Part shown: positions 1 to 12,200 of the stretch, in pieces
Layout: every line of letters begins with the position of its first letter
Position numbering within the stretch: position 1 is the first letter of the stretch
Source of the DNA: Nautilus pompilius
Taxonomy: Eukaryota; Mollusca; Cephalopoda; Nautilida; Nautilidae
Direction: 5' to 3'
Length of the DNA: 64,000 nucleotides
Assembly: GCA_018389105.1 (NCBI GenBank)
Contig: JACATO010000684.1
Location: 1-64,000, forward strand
Notes under the pieces: generated by a model
Databases searched by the model: none
The model's input: only the letters and a program-made list of their open reading frames with translations
What the model was told of the DNA's origin: nothing
Made by a program: the position numbers and the translations under genes

Positions 1-955
1 GCTATAAACAACAAACTCTATCTGTTGCCTGAAATATGTTATGGGTTTTTAGAGATAAGAAAGAATGACAGTTGCTGGTTTATTAATGATATATATTTTT
101 ATTTTACATTTTTAAAAATTAAAACCATAACGAACAAGAGTAGTGATCGTGGGAAACGTCTAAATTAACTCAGTCTCTGCACCGGATGTAGACGTCACCT
201 TCTTAGTCATAACAATTGGTTCATGTGCACTAACACAAATTTTCATACTTCCGTTTCACGAGATCCCAGCTAATGTTTATTTAACATTTGTAAACAGTTT
301 TCTTTTATTATCGTCAACGTTTGTATTTTTTAATAATATTTGTATTTTTATTCAGAAATAGAATTTTAAAAAAAATTATAAACTGGGTGTGAGCTGGTAT
401 CGGTGAAGGATTAATATTCTCTCGAATAAATAGCATACAGTGAACCAGTTTCCCCATCTTTTTTCAGAACTTCTTTTAGTTCCATCTTATTGACGAGATG
501 TGAACGCAGGGAGGATCCAGGTGTCCACACAGGTACTACTTACTTGATTTATGTCAGGGCTTTGGGTATCCAGAAAAGAAGCAATGCCTTGATTGCTCTT
601 TAGGACCGTGTGGCCTCACGAATGATGTAGCATGTAGCGCCACCATCCTGAAGAACGTTGCAGGCCGGAATCAACTTAGTTATTTCGGTATGAGAAATAT
701 CTCTCGCTAGTTCAGGTTTGATTGCAGCGATGGCAGGACTAGATGTTGCTGGCTCACCGTAGACCCGAGGTAGCTCTTGGTGCACTTTAGTACTGGAAGT
801 GTCTCCCCAGTTGCCACAGATGCAGGAATGCTGCAAAATACGTAAGTTTCCACAGCAATATTAGGAAACTCTTACTTTAAGTTCACTTCACGCAACTGTT
901 AAAAATCTCCATTTCTGTTTCTTTTATAGATTTTCTTTAAAAATAAAACTTCTTT
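1..955. other. Intergenic DNA, no gene recognised
   Basis: AT-rich sequence with short homopolymer runs. A 79-residue minus-strand open frame at 600-836 matches no family I know and has no supporting splice structure. I see no gene or clear repeat here. Confidence 0.5.
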
Positions 956-959
956 CCAG

Positions 960-2350
960 AAATCCCTGCTTCCACAGAAAAGAGACTGGAAATATCTTTT
1001 AAATTATATACAAAGATGGACTTCAATGAAAATCTTTTCTAGTCTAGTTTCAGATGAACCATGCCAATTTCCAGAAAGAAAACTATCTAAGCCCATTGCT
1101 TCTACAACAAATTTGGGTTTCTTTTGCTACATTATTATATTATTCCAGCTCATTTGCAGCACTGATAAATCATTCTTTAATAAGCCATCAATGTTTTGAC
1201 GTCTAACATAGCTGACAAGATTTCTGTTGAATTGGAAAGTTAACCTTCTACCAGATCAAAGTCATCAAAATGCACTCGTATGACTTTTGGTATTTTAAGC
1301 TTCCATCGACATCAACTTAGTTTTTTCTGTGAGATTTAATGATACAGAATATTTACCAAGATCAATAATAAGGGCTGGTAAATCTTTGTCTGGAAGTACA
1401 TAGTGTAGAACATATGTTGTGTGTTCTTCGGGTGAAGTGTCCGGTGTTAGAACAACTGCTAATCCAAAATGTCAAGATCAGTCTAAATCTTTCAAAACTG
1501 CTTTTTAACTTCAGCAGCAGAAAAAGATATAAATTCATTCTGGGTAACAAGAGCAAACGGAATTTTTATCAGGATGATTTCTCGGAATAGAGTCATACTG
1601 TGCCATCAGTTCTATATTCCCTAGAAAATTACCGTTATGGGCATCTCTAATTCATAAGTTATCTTCTTAAAAACCAGGTCTTTTTCTTTCTCTCCAAGAA
1701 AAAGTGTTTCATCCAATATTTAAAAAAAAAAATGTCTTTCCATTTTTCTTGCTCATTTACTCTCTGCTTCTCAATTTGACTTTCATTTCACATTCCAAAA
1801 ATAGAACAATCCATTTTCCATCTAAGATAACATTTCTTTTGGGTACTGCTTCAACAGTGCCATGGTACATGATCATACTGCTTATGCCATCCTTGGTTTT
1901 TGGTCCAACAACCATTTCCACTTGCTAAAGCAGGCAGTGGTGAAGAGTTTGATTTGTCAAACAAATGGCAGAGTAACACCTTAAATGATTTTCATATGAG
2001 GCAGTCTCTTTCATCTGATTCCCCATTTTACAATTTTGTCATTAAAATAATGGGCTCCATTTAAGTCCCTCTGAATGCTTTTTGGCAGTGGTATTCTTTA
2101 TCACTTAGATAAACATGATTTACTCTTTAATTTGCCTGTATCAAAATAGATGAACTCCGTACGTCTCATTCCCTCATCTGTGTGAGTGGAGGTACTGGCA
2201 CTTCGTTCAGCAACTGTCATACCATGTATCTTCATTAATTTGAGATGGTGGAGTGGTTGTTGTGACAGAAGATGTGGGATTAAAAAATTTTTTTAAGAGA
2301 ATGGGTACTGCAGCTTCCTCTTGTTTCTTGGCTTATTTCTGTTTCGTAGC
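960..2350 (-). mobile_element. hAT transposase relic (DUF4371/ZMYM-like type)
   Basis: The reverse strand, read across several frameshifts and stops, gives blocks typical of the DUF4371 group of hAT transposases. Around 1620-1660 there is a 'DAHNGNFLGNIELMAQYD' block, matching the family's 'NGNFLxLLELLAKYD' signature. Around 1360-1460 a 'TPDTSPEEH...VLHYVLPD' block matches the family's 'STPDVSHxDQLxxVLRYV' segment at the start of the catalytic domain. No frame stays open for more than about 65 codons, so the copy is dead. Ends and target-site duplications were not identified. Seen: the blocks. Known: the family signature. Inferred: the extent. Confidence 0.6.
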
Positions 2351-2478
2351 ATCAGTTTCCTCTCTTCATTTTATCTACAATACTTTTTTTAAAGTTTTTT
2401 TTAAATTTTTTTGTCTCACATTAACATGCAAATTATATGAAAAAAATTTTAAAACTTGGCTTTTATCGTATTTTACGG

Positions 2479-2547
2479 CGTATAAGTCGATAGTTTTTTC
2501 CTGCAAGGGCCTGGCCATCGATTTATACCCCCACTGCGACTTATACG
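2479..2547. repeat. Perfect 11-nt inverted repeat
   Basis: CGTATAAGTCG at 2479-2489 is exactly mirrored as CGACTTATACG at 2537-2547, separated by 47 nt. It could be the remains of a short element's terminal repeats or a hairpin. No coding sense is recognised in the flanks. Confidence 0.6.
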
Positions 2548-3366
2548 TGGATGAAATCGATCACGGGAGCCTTAAGTACCGATTCAGTTACCTCCCTTTT
2601 ATTTAGTGCTAAGGGGGTCTCAGATATCATTGTGTTAGGGGAGCTTCTTCAATTCGCCAAAGTTGAAAAAAAATATCAGCCCTTACTCGAAAATGCCTGC
2701 CATGCCATAAAGAAATGGGAAGCATCTACTGAAGCTGGGGCCCCTATTCGGCTTATAACCCGGAAACACGCGGTAGAAGGGAGGGCCCCCGGTTTGGACC
2801 CAGGAATTTCTCTTCCCACTTCCCCATCTATTGCTTGTATGTTTATATAGCCTCTTTGTCTTTCTATGAATGGATCTATGATATATTTAGTCTCATGATT
2901 AATTAGTGAATTGAGTATTTTTTTCAAATATTAATCATCATTTTTTTATATTAAAAAGTCCCTTTCTTCCATGGTTACATAAAATGCAGCGAGCACATTT
3001 TTGGGGGGGTTGTAACTGATTCTGTTTTAAATCTTTTAATGAACAGATATAAAAACGAATTCTAAAAAGTGGGGGAAAAGGTAAAAAAATAAACTTTTCA
3101 AATCAAACGACCGTTTTAAAGGGAATTCTACTCCGGTCTGCACCACATCTGAAGTAAAAATGTCCACTTTCTCCGTTGTATTCCTCCAAAAATAATTATT
3201 CCTAATTTTCCGAGCATTTATTTCGTAAATATTTTTTTGTTTTTTCTAATTATAGTGCATTTCTGCGTTTTCCACTTCAAGACGGGGGGAAAACTGTGGT
3301 CTTTATTACTAGTTATTAACTATATTCTAAGCCGGATGGCGAGTAAAGCGAACGGATGGGATGCAA

Positions 3367-3374
3367 TGACGTCA
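3367..3374. promoter_or_regulatory. Perfect CRE palindrome (TGACGTCA)
   Basis: TGACGTCA is the full CREB/ATF palindrome. It lies 2.8 kb upstream of the avidin signal-peptide exon and inside the weak exon candidate at 3336-3386. A functional role is an inference; one 8-mer can occur by chance. Confidence 0.3.
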
Positions 3375-4327
3375 CATTTTCAGCAGGTGCGTGTCGGCAT
3401 TTTTTTTTAAAAATTTTGAGAATGACCTGGGCCAGTCTGAAAGGTTCTCGTTTGTTTGACACGTGGGTTATTCTGCGGCGACTAATAAGGTTCTTGGAAG
3501 CACCCGAACTACCATTTTTGTTGTCTTTTCTTCACATAGATACAAATGCAAAGGAGACGGCCACTTCAGAGTATATAAAATGGTGCCAGATGGAAAAGAA
3601 TATAAACGAATTTTTAGTGTCAATTTTTAAAGAGAAACTACAAATTGTTTATACATTATATGGCATCATATATTAGTAAATAAGTACAAATTACTGGATA
3701 ATTAATAAGCAGTCGTCCTATGATTTATGTTACATCTTAAAAGGTTTTACACAACTTAATAGAATTATTTTTTTTTCTAAAACTAAATCTTAAAACACTG
3801 GGATAACTCGCGTTTGATTTCATAAATTTTACATCGTTTTTTTTTTAAATTTTTTTAATCCTTTATCTTTGTTTTATGTTGTTCTCGTCAACAACTGAGC
3901 GTTTGATCTTTTAAGCAGCTATGAGCCACGTTACAATAACAGTCTGTGATAACTGCTGTAGAAATAGAGGTGGTGATGGATGGGTCTCCTGCGGTCACAC
4001 AGGCATCTTCTGATTTATCTGTCTATTTCAGTTTCTGTTTAATTTGTTGATACCTGTAAAATATTTAATTTAGATGTCGCATTACAGTAATAATATAATA
4101 ATAATAAAAATACATAATAATAATAATAAATTATACTGCGTTGCTGACTAATTAATTATTCTATAATCAACTATAATGAATTTATTTCTAAAATCTAACT
4201 ATTTTCTGTTTATTCCATCCTTTGGTTGCCATGACAACGTTGTATATGTATTACACGCATAAGCTCCGACTCTCGTTGGTTATCTAAGTTAATGATTTAA
4301 TTCTGTTTTCACAAAAACCCTTCCGAG

Positions 4328-4354
4328 TGACCTTGACCTTTAAACGACCTTGAC
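4328..4354. promoter_or_regulatory. Cluster of nuclear-receptor half-sites
   Basis: TGACCTTGACCTTT at 4328-4341 reads on the reverse strand as AAAGGTCAAGGTCA, two abutting AGGTCA-type half-sites with the TCAAGGTCA extension preferred by ERR/SF-1-type receptors. A further CCTTGAC follows at 4348-4354. It lies 1.8 kb upstream of the avidin gene's first coding exon. Regulation of that gene is an inference. Confidence 0.3.
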
Positions 4355-4771
4355 AACGGATAATGATCTGGGGGAAGAGGGAGAAGAACTCATCTCGTTG
4401 AAACCGGAGATATTTTGTTATGCGCTGTAGCTATTCCTGGAACTTAAAGGGTAAGGTTTTCTGTCTCTTTAGGGGTGGGGGTGGGGACTTTTGTTTCATA
4501 GATAGAAATAGTGTTGTGACTATGAAGCTTGACGAGAAAGCACGTGTGGTGTCCATTTTGGAATATCCCTGTGCAGGGGATTGTGGGGCCGGTTCTAACT
4601 TTTCGATTTTTAGCCTGGAAATCTGCTTTTTATTTAAATCTGGTGAACCGAATGTTTGTGAACATCCCGGTTCCTAAAAAAAGGGGATTCGTATTGTTTC
4701 ACGTGACCCATATCCGCTCTTCGCAAGCACTTGTCTCTGCATAAGGCTACTCCTGTTATCCTGGTTCTGCT

Positions 4772-5246
4772 ATCAGTTAGCCAACGATGGAGAACCTGCT
4801 TGATGGAAGTCCATTGATGTCTCCAGGTGACACCAGGTGACGTATCATCAGTTAGCCAACGATGGAGAACTGTTTACCCTGCTACCTGCTTGATGGAAGT
4901 CCCATTGATGTCTCCAGGTGACACCAGGTGACGTATCATCAGTTAGCCAACGATGGAGAACTGTTTACCCTGCTACCTGCTTGACGGAAGTCCCATTGAT
5001 GTCTCCAGGTGACACCAGGTGACGTATCATCAGTTAGCCAACGATGGAGAACCTGCTTGACGGAAGTCCATTGATGTCTCCAGGTGACACCAGGTGACGT
5101 ATCATCAGTTAGCCAACGATGGAGAACCTGCTTGACGGAAGTCCCATTGATGTCTCCAGGTGACGTATCATCAGTTAGCCAACGATGGAGAACTGTTTAC
5201 CCTGCTACCTGCTTGACGGAAGTCCATTGATGTCTCCAGGTGACAG
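4772..5246. repeat. Minisatellite of six units (66, 75 or 91 bp)
   Basis: The landmark CAGTTAGCCAACGATGG begins at 4774, 4849, 4940, 5031, 5106 and 5172, giving successive spacings of 75, 91, 91, 75 and 66 bp. The longer units carry an extra 16-nt block (TGTTTACCCTGCTACC) after 'GGAGAAC'. The shortest lacks a copy of CACCAGGTGA. Units differ by only one or two substitutions (for example TTGATGG versus TTGACGG), so the array is recent. Most units contain CAGGTG twice and all junctions contain TGACGTATCATC. Confidence 0.95.
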
Positions 5247-5509
5247 GAAGCTCTGTCTTCTTGGTGGGCACCATATGAAGCCTAGTATTGAGGCCATAAT
5301 TTGTTGCCACCACAGGTAACAATGAGAAGATGTTAACATTTTTTTGTGTGAGTACGAGAGAGTCATTTTTTTGTTTCTCTCTCTCTTCCCATTTATTCCA
5401 AAATGTAACTTTTAGGACGACAGTAACTACAACAATCTTCCAATTGATGCTTATCTGTCACCATGTTTATTAACTGCCTGCATTATTCCGTGAAGCCCTT
5501 ACATATAAC

Positions 5510-5612
5510 GACGCACCTGTTATAGCTCTTGGGATGACGGGACCGCTCATTATAATGGGTAGGAATTTTCCTCCAAGACAGAGCGTTATAAGGAAACAGT
5601 GCTAGAAGAGGT
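5510..5612. repeat. Dispersed repeat, copy 1
   Basis: A segment ending TAGGAATTTTCCTCC, then a 'ATAAGGAAAC' block and 'GAGGTATGT', recurs in the same order at about 22080-22205 with substitutions. It is probably an unclassified short transposon fragment. Boundaries are approximate. Confidence 0.5.
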
Positions 5613-6163
5613 ATGTGCCTGTAATGGAAGATTATTAATTATAAAATAAAAGCTCAAACGTTTTCAGATATAAACCTTTTTGTTGTTTTTTTTTAAAACT
5701 GCAGTACCTAAGATATCTGGAAGTATACCCCCCACTTATTTTAACTAGAAATTCCCTTTTGCTTTTTTAACGAATATCTTTTAAGAATTTTGTGGTTAAT
5801 AGTAGTAATTATTATTATAGTCTGTTAAGAAATTTTGTGGCGAAAGAAATTTCTAAAACTTTATGAAGAAAATATTGGAATAAAGCTAAATTCTCATATG
5901 AATGAAATCATAATCTGAAACACTAGTTACTTCCCTTGTTTTTAACAAATTATGAATATAGCATATCATTAGGCAGTGCTGCTGTATCAGATGACAGTAG
6001 TAAACACCAAGAAACTGATGAGAAACTGGAAAATATTTAACATTTGGAGGGGGAAAAAAGTCATTTAATATACTCAAAAGGATGTTGAACTTTGTAATAC
6101 TACTGCTGTTAAGATTATTAGTTACAAATTATTACTGACTGGTGAATGACCCTTTTATTGTAG

Positions 6164-6233
6164 ATGAAGAAAGTATTCACAGTGGATATTGTAGGATGGC
6201 TTGTGCATTTTTTGATGATGAAAACTACTCAAG
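6164..6233 (+). CDS. Avidin gene exon 1: signal peptide
   Basis: The ATG directly follows an AG acceptor after a pyrimidine-rich run (CCCTTTTATTGTAG), so a 5' non-coding exon probably lies upstream. The 23 codons begin MKKVFTVDIVGWLVHFL and end in TTQ. The shape is basic start, hydrophobic core and polar end, as in a secretion signal, although the core contains an Asp and a His. The donor AAG|GTAAGA is strong and leaves phase 1, exactly what the next avidin exon needs (G+AA gives Glu24). A different signal exon cannot be excluded. Confidence 0.6.
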
Positions 6234-9200
6234 GTAAGATGGATGGGCTCTGCATGACAAATAAAAAAAATGAAAATTAAATTTTGGTTAAAAAGTACTA
6301 CTACTAGATACTGCTGAACATCCATCTCATTAAATAGCATCTCGTGTATGAAACATTAATGAAATGTTTCAAACAAAAATGTCTCTTGCAGTTATTTTAG
6401 TCTAGATGGATTAAAATTAACTACTCGTAGACTGCTGTAGTGATAATAATGGTAGAAGAAATTAAAATATTTAGGTGTTAAAATAGATATCTTGAAAAAT
6501 TAAGTGTGTGAGAGAGTGTAGATCTTAAAGCTGATAAGTATGCAAAATGGTAGTAAGAGTTTAGCAGTTCTGTTCTTCGGTACAGTAAAATTCCATTTAT
6601 CCAAACAACAAACATTCAAAAAACTTGATTATCTGAATTTGCTCCTATACTCCCAATTGGTTCTAAACCTAAACATCTGAATGAACCAAAATTTTCTTTG
6701 GATCATCACTTTAGTTGTTTACAGCTGTTGCCACGTGGCATCTTTGGCACTGCATTCACTCTCCACTGTTTCTAGAATATGCGGATGCAAAGCTGTTGCT
6801 TCGCTTTTTTGCATTTACTCTATTTAAGCATACCAGATTTTGTTACCATGACTTATACAGATACTAATGCTAAGAAGCTCAAGTATGTTGTTGTTAATAT
6901 ACAACAAAAGGCAGATATTATTCACCAAGTAGGCTGTGGTGAGTCTTGGAAACTTATCATGAATTAATTAAATATAGATGCATCTCTGCATGATATTCTG
7001 GTACATTAAGATAAATGTTCCAAGTTTTATGTTGATGCTGAAAGGAATAAACGAGTAATAGAGAGAAAGAGACTGTCCAAAGCAAAGTATGAAGAGGAGA
7101 TCATGTCCAGACATTTGAATTTTCTGGTTATTCAAAGTCATTTGGATAAATGGACTTTCAGTGTATGTCAAAATATAGAGAAACCCATATTAAGGATTAT
7201 AGAGATGAAACTTTAGTAGTTCACTTACGAGATAAAACTAAAGAGATTGTGTTGCCTTCTTTAGCCTAAAGACTTTGTTTTGTGATAACATAATTGAAGT
7301 TTTCAGAAGATTTAAATATCAGGTGTATATTCTTCTTTTAGGTAAATCATAAATCGTTTCTACCTCTCTGAACTTCCTGTATCAAAATATTTCAGGTTCT
7401 AATCACTATTGAAGACCTTTTTGTTTAGTGTAAACAAAACAAATATTTTCTTGTTATTTGTAAAACTGAGTTATTAGCTTTTTTAGAAAGTGATGAATTA
7501 ATTTAATAATTATATACGGTTGGTGTGTCGAAAGATGAGGTAGGAAACAATTTACTGATACTAATCAACAACTAGCATTCCTATACAGATGACATCAAAG
7601 TCATAACTACAAGCATGGTATTTGGATGCAATTCAGTTTTCAAAGTTTAAAGAAAAAGGATTTTTTTTACAATATTTTAAGTAAAATTTAAAAAAAACAA
7701 CACAGATTGTCCTGTGAATGCCCAGTAAGCTGTGCACATTAAATCAACCGATCTTGGTTACTCTGCTTTATTCATTGACCAAAAATTGCACAAAAGACTT
7801 GCTTACCTGGAATGCAATGGTCTGCCATGTTGGTATGCGCACATTTTTAGTGTTACCAACTTACCTTAATTTTTTTGTTTGTTTGTTTGTCTTTTTAAGA
7901 ATGCCAAACTCTAGAAGGTCTATGGTACAATCAGTATGGATCCCAGTTAATACTAAAGCATCTCAATAATGGGGCTCTTGAAGGAGAGTACCGAACAGCT
8001 GTGGAAATAAGAGCTGGGTCAGCTGGTAACTCACATTCCATTGTTGTTGGTAAAGTTGCCGGTGATTGCTTTGTTATTTTTAATTTAGATAAAATGTTGA
8101 ATTTAAGATATTGCAATTATTCCCATTTAATGAAAAACTGCAAAATATTCATACGTGTAATCTCCAGATGGTGAGAAGCTCTCATCAAAAACGTTGTTCT
8201 GAGAATCCTTTTTTCCCTTAATAAACCCCAATTTTTTTCAACCCCGTTCCTGTTTCTTCTTTTCACCTTGTTTCTTTTACATAGTTCCTTAACCCTTTCC
8301 TGTCCTGAAAGTGCAGCATTTAGTATGCGCAGATGTCCAGAAAATTTCCAAAGTGGCTGATTAAAATGATTAAAAAGAACCTGACTGTTGTCAGAGATCT
8401 TCCAAAAGTGATCCGGTTTCTTGGATCTCTTCATTCATTACTTTTGACACTAAGTCTGTCCTCATTCCAGAGAGGACAACGCAAAATGGAGATTCAAGGT
8501 GATATTTACTGCAAGGAAAACTTTAATCTTTTTTGGTGCTGGTGTTCATTCAGGTATTGTCAGCTTTGCCTGTCCGGTCTATGCTGCCTGGCAATTTGAC
8601 TCTTCAGCCTTGTGGTGGAAGAAATCCTCTGACATTAGCTCGGAAGAATTCCACTGGACTGCGAAAATGCTAGCACATTGATCGGCCGCAGGTGACTCCA
8701 TCTCTACTCTCTTATCTTCATTACTCTTCAACCAACTAAATGATGGGAGACAGATCTAAGTTATGGATACTCAAAACCTCCACATGACCAGAAGGAAAGA
8801 ATTCAGTTTGGATTCCATCGTGTAGATAATAATAATAACATATATAGATAACACACTGGGTAACCCAAGTCGTACACGCATGCAGTTTGACTAGTAAAGT
8901 CAGAAAAATATATATAGATGGAAGAGGTAACTTAAATGAATTCTCAATGCTTGACTGTATTTGGCCGGTTTTAGTTGTTCTGCTGCCCTTTCTATGCTAA
9001 TAAATTTCATTTAAATATCTTAATTAGGAAACGTAAAATACTCACTCTTTGTTCTTATTCTTCAGGATCAGCACCGTTTGGTGACTCTACGGCAACTTTT
9101 GGGTTCTCAGTGGTATGGAATGGTGGTGAGTCCAGCACGGTATGGGTAGGTCAGTACTCCAGTCCAAAAGGCTCTAAAATCCAGCGTGGTTTGGACATAG

Positions 9201-12200
9201 CGGATTGCCCTCCATAATATTCCATTGTGGGATTCTTTATTATTGGCAGACACGCTTGTTCTGCACTCCGTACCCTCATCCTTTAAGAACAAGCGTTATT
9301 AATAATAAACTAATATTTAACACTTCAAGCACTATTAATTTCAAAATGTTTCATATAGATATCTGAAAATTCATTACTACAGCTATATTTTTAATAAAAT
9401 AATTTTAAACAAGTACATTTCATGTTGCAAGACTAAAAAAAAAGGAAGGGAAGTTTGATATTTTAAAAAATAAATTTTAAAAAAAAAACAGTTTTTTAAT
9501 TGTTATGTGCTGTTATTGTGCAGATGTTTCGGTCTGACAGGATGCCCATATTTCTGAAATAATGTGCAAATGAGAAATAATAATGGATAAGTATGAATAC
9601 ACAGTAGGAGCTTAATCCAAGAAGAGAAATACAAGAATTTTTTTTTTGCCAATGGATTAGCTCCATCGTGACAGGAAGATGTGGCTGCAGATGATTATGC
9701 TTCGTGAAGAGAACTTTCACAAAAAGCAGAATGAATTTGTTTAATATGTGTATTGTTATTTTTGCATCAGTAATTCATCATCCATATGGCAAAAAAAGGA
9801 ACGTTCATATCATCAACGTGTAATTGCAGCCTCATTGGCTGCACACATCGCATTTCTTACATGAGAAACGATTAGTGAGGAGAAGATAATTTGCTAGGCA
9901 TCTTTACATAAATTAGATGGTTAGATTGGGTTTTTCCCATCAGTTTAGTAGTAGTACTGTTGGTTACTAATAAAACTAATAAGATGATGGGGAAATGTCT
10001 AAGTTAATCCTCTAACTTTTGAAAATAAACACATTGTCAATAACTCTGCATTATCTTTTACATCATTTCTTCTTTTACTGTAGTTTGTTTCACAATAATT
10101 CTACAACAATAACAATTTAGGGGTGTTGAGTTTTGTTTCATCTTTAGATTAGAGACCAGCATATCGTCACGGTTCTGGGTCTGGGCTTCTTATACACGGG
10201 GAGAATTTTGGCTTGTCTGGCATTAGTCTTCATCCTGGTTAAAACTGATGACCTCTTTCTCAGGCCAGTGCATGAAGCATGAAAATGGGCATGAGCAGCT
10301 GGTTACCACCTGGTTGATTCAGAAGCAGGCTGCAACGTGCAATGATAGATGGATGTCAGTAAACATTGGGCAAGATGTGTTCACCAGGTACCAACAGAGA
10401 CCAGGTCCCAGGAAACAGATGGGCACACACGTGCCAGAAAGATCGGATGTAAGTTTTGTTTTTTGCCTTTGAATTTTCTTGTATTTTTTGAGACATGTTT
10501 ACAAGTTAGGACTTCTTTGCAAGCTGCGTCAGACTCCGATAAGTGGCTGCACAGATACGGCAGTTTAAAATGGCTGGTACTATTGAATGATACAATCGAG
10601 AGAGCCATCATCATATAATGGAAACTACATATCAGTGTGACTATGGTGAACATGGAGTCGGTCAAATCTTAGTGATACCCCTTATATGGGCTGGCGGGCT
10701 ACTACCATGAATGATGCATTTAAGCTTCCTCAATGTTATCTGGAATCATTGCTTTTTATCAGGATCAATATTGATAGATAATTTATTCTGATCAAAATCC
10801 AGATATAAACTGGGATTATTAGTCTCTTTCAGCCCAGGTCTGACATTATCCTCAAGTGATTTTCCACAGTCAAGCAAGTAGGAAACTAATGAAAAAGAAT
10901 TCAAATAACATAAAAAGTTGTCACTGATGACTGCTATTTACATTTGGATGGTCAGTGTACACTTTAACCATTTCAGTTGTAGAGAGGCTGCTATGCTCTT
11001 ATTTGATCTCAAAGTTAAACTCTGTAAAACTTGAATTGCAACTAAACGGTCTCAGTGAGATGTTGTTACAAGAGGTAGACATTTTTAAAAAAAGTCAGCT
11101 GTGAGATTCTGCACTGTTTAATACCTCTTAGCGACGACAGGTGTGTGATCGAAGCCGCTTAAATTTGGAAGAGAGAGAGAGACGACGACGACAGATGTAA
11201 ACAGCCTGGAGTGGAGACCGGGGTTCGTCAGGTTGGTCTGGATGATGGGGCCGCGCTGTCTGTCTGTCTGTCTCTGAAGGCTGTGGACTGGATGATCCAG
11301 CACTGGATTATGTATGATCTCTGGAAGAGGAAATAGATATAATTGCATAATGAGTGCTACAAACCTGGTAGTTATTTAGAGAGCTGTCGGTCCCGCAGCT
11401 GCTAGACCCTGTTTTTGTTTTGTTTTTTGGTATTTTAGGTTGTTTTAGATTTTTATCAAATATAAAAAAAATGTTTAAAATGGTGTCAACTAACATAGGA
11501 AGGCTGGAAATCAGAATATGCCAGACTGACCTTAAATTATTTCCACTGAAAGGAAAAAATGAGAGAGCAAGAGAGAGAGGAACAGACTAGTGACAAGTTG
11601 TAGGTTTTCTCTCATGAACATCATTGGTCTGCTAATACAGAGTTTCCAAGCTGAACTGCATCCTTCCATGTTTTGTTGGGCCACTTTGTCTCACCAATTC
11701 ATACTGTTCGAATATGAATGCATGAAATAAATTTTGTGTGCGTGTGCGTGCCTGTGCGTGCGTGTGTGCGTGCGTGCCTGTGTGTGTGTGTGTGTGTGTG
11801 TGCGTGTGCGTGCGTGCCTGTGTGTGTGTGTGTGTGTGTGTGCGTGCCTGTGTGTGTGTGGTGCCTGCTGTATTAGGGATATGCTGATTATTAGGTTTTA
11901 TAACAACAAATGAAAAACTTTTTTTTTTATTAGTCAGAAAGAACTGATTGTTTCTCTCTGTTTTCCAAATTACACCAAATCTGTCAAAAATATAATGATA
12001 ATTCCCTACTTTGAATATGAAGCTTAAAGATTTCTATGTTGAACTGGTCGGCCATTTCCAAATCCAGATTAATAGATTAATACTGGTCTGTAGACACATT
12101 TTCAAAATTTAAGTAAAAAAGAAAGAGTGAAAAGCTCTTGAATCATAATGCAAAAACATCAACTTTTCACCACTTTCTTGTTGCCTCACAGTTTGGCATC

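Larger units (their letters stand above)
2600..4750. other. Intergenic DNA, no firm gene
   Basis: Mostly AT-rich non-coding sequence. A short open frame at 2551-2850 is not recognised. Two exon-like pieces occur: 3336-3386 (an ATG followed by a GTGCGT donor) and 3540-3630 (after a CACATAG acceptor, 29 codons to a stop). Their phases do not fit each other, so they are discussed as a weak finding rather than called. Confidence 0.45.

Noticed and set aside
4420..4450. MRCSYSWNLK followed by G|GTAAGG as the avidin first exon
   Set aside because: Phase fits exon 7900-8049, but the peptide is short and not signal-like; 6164-6233 has the right phase plus a hydrophobic core.
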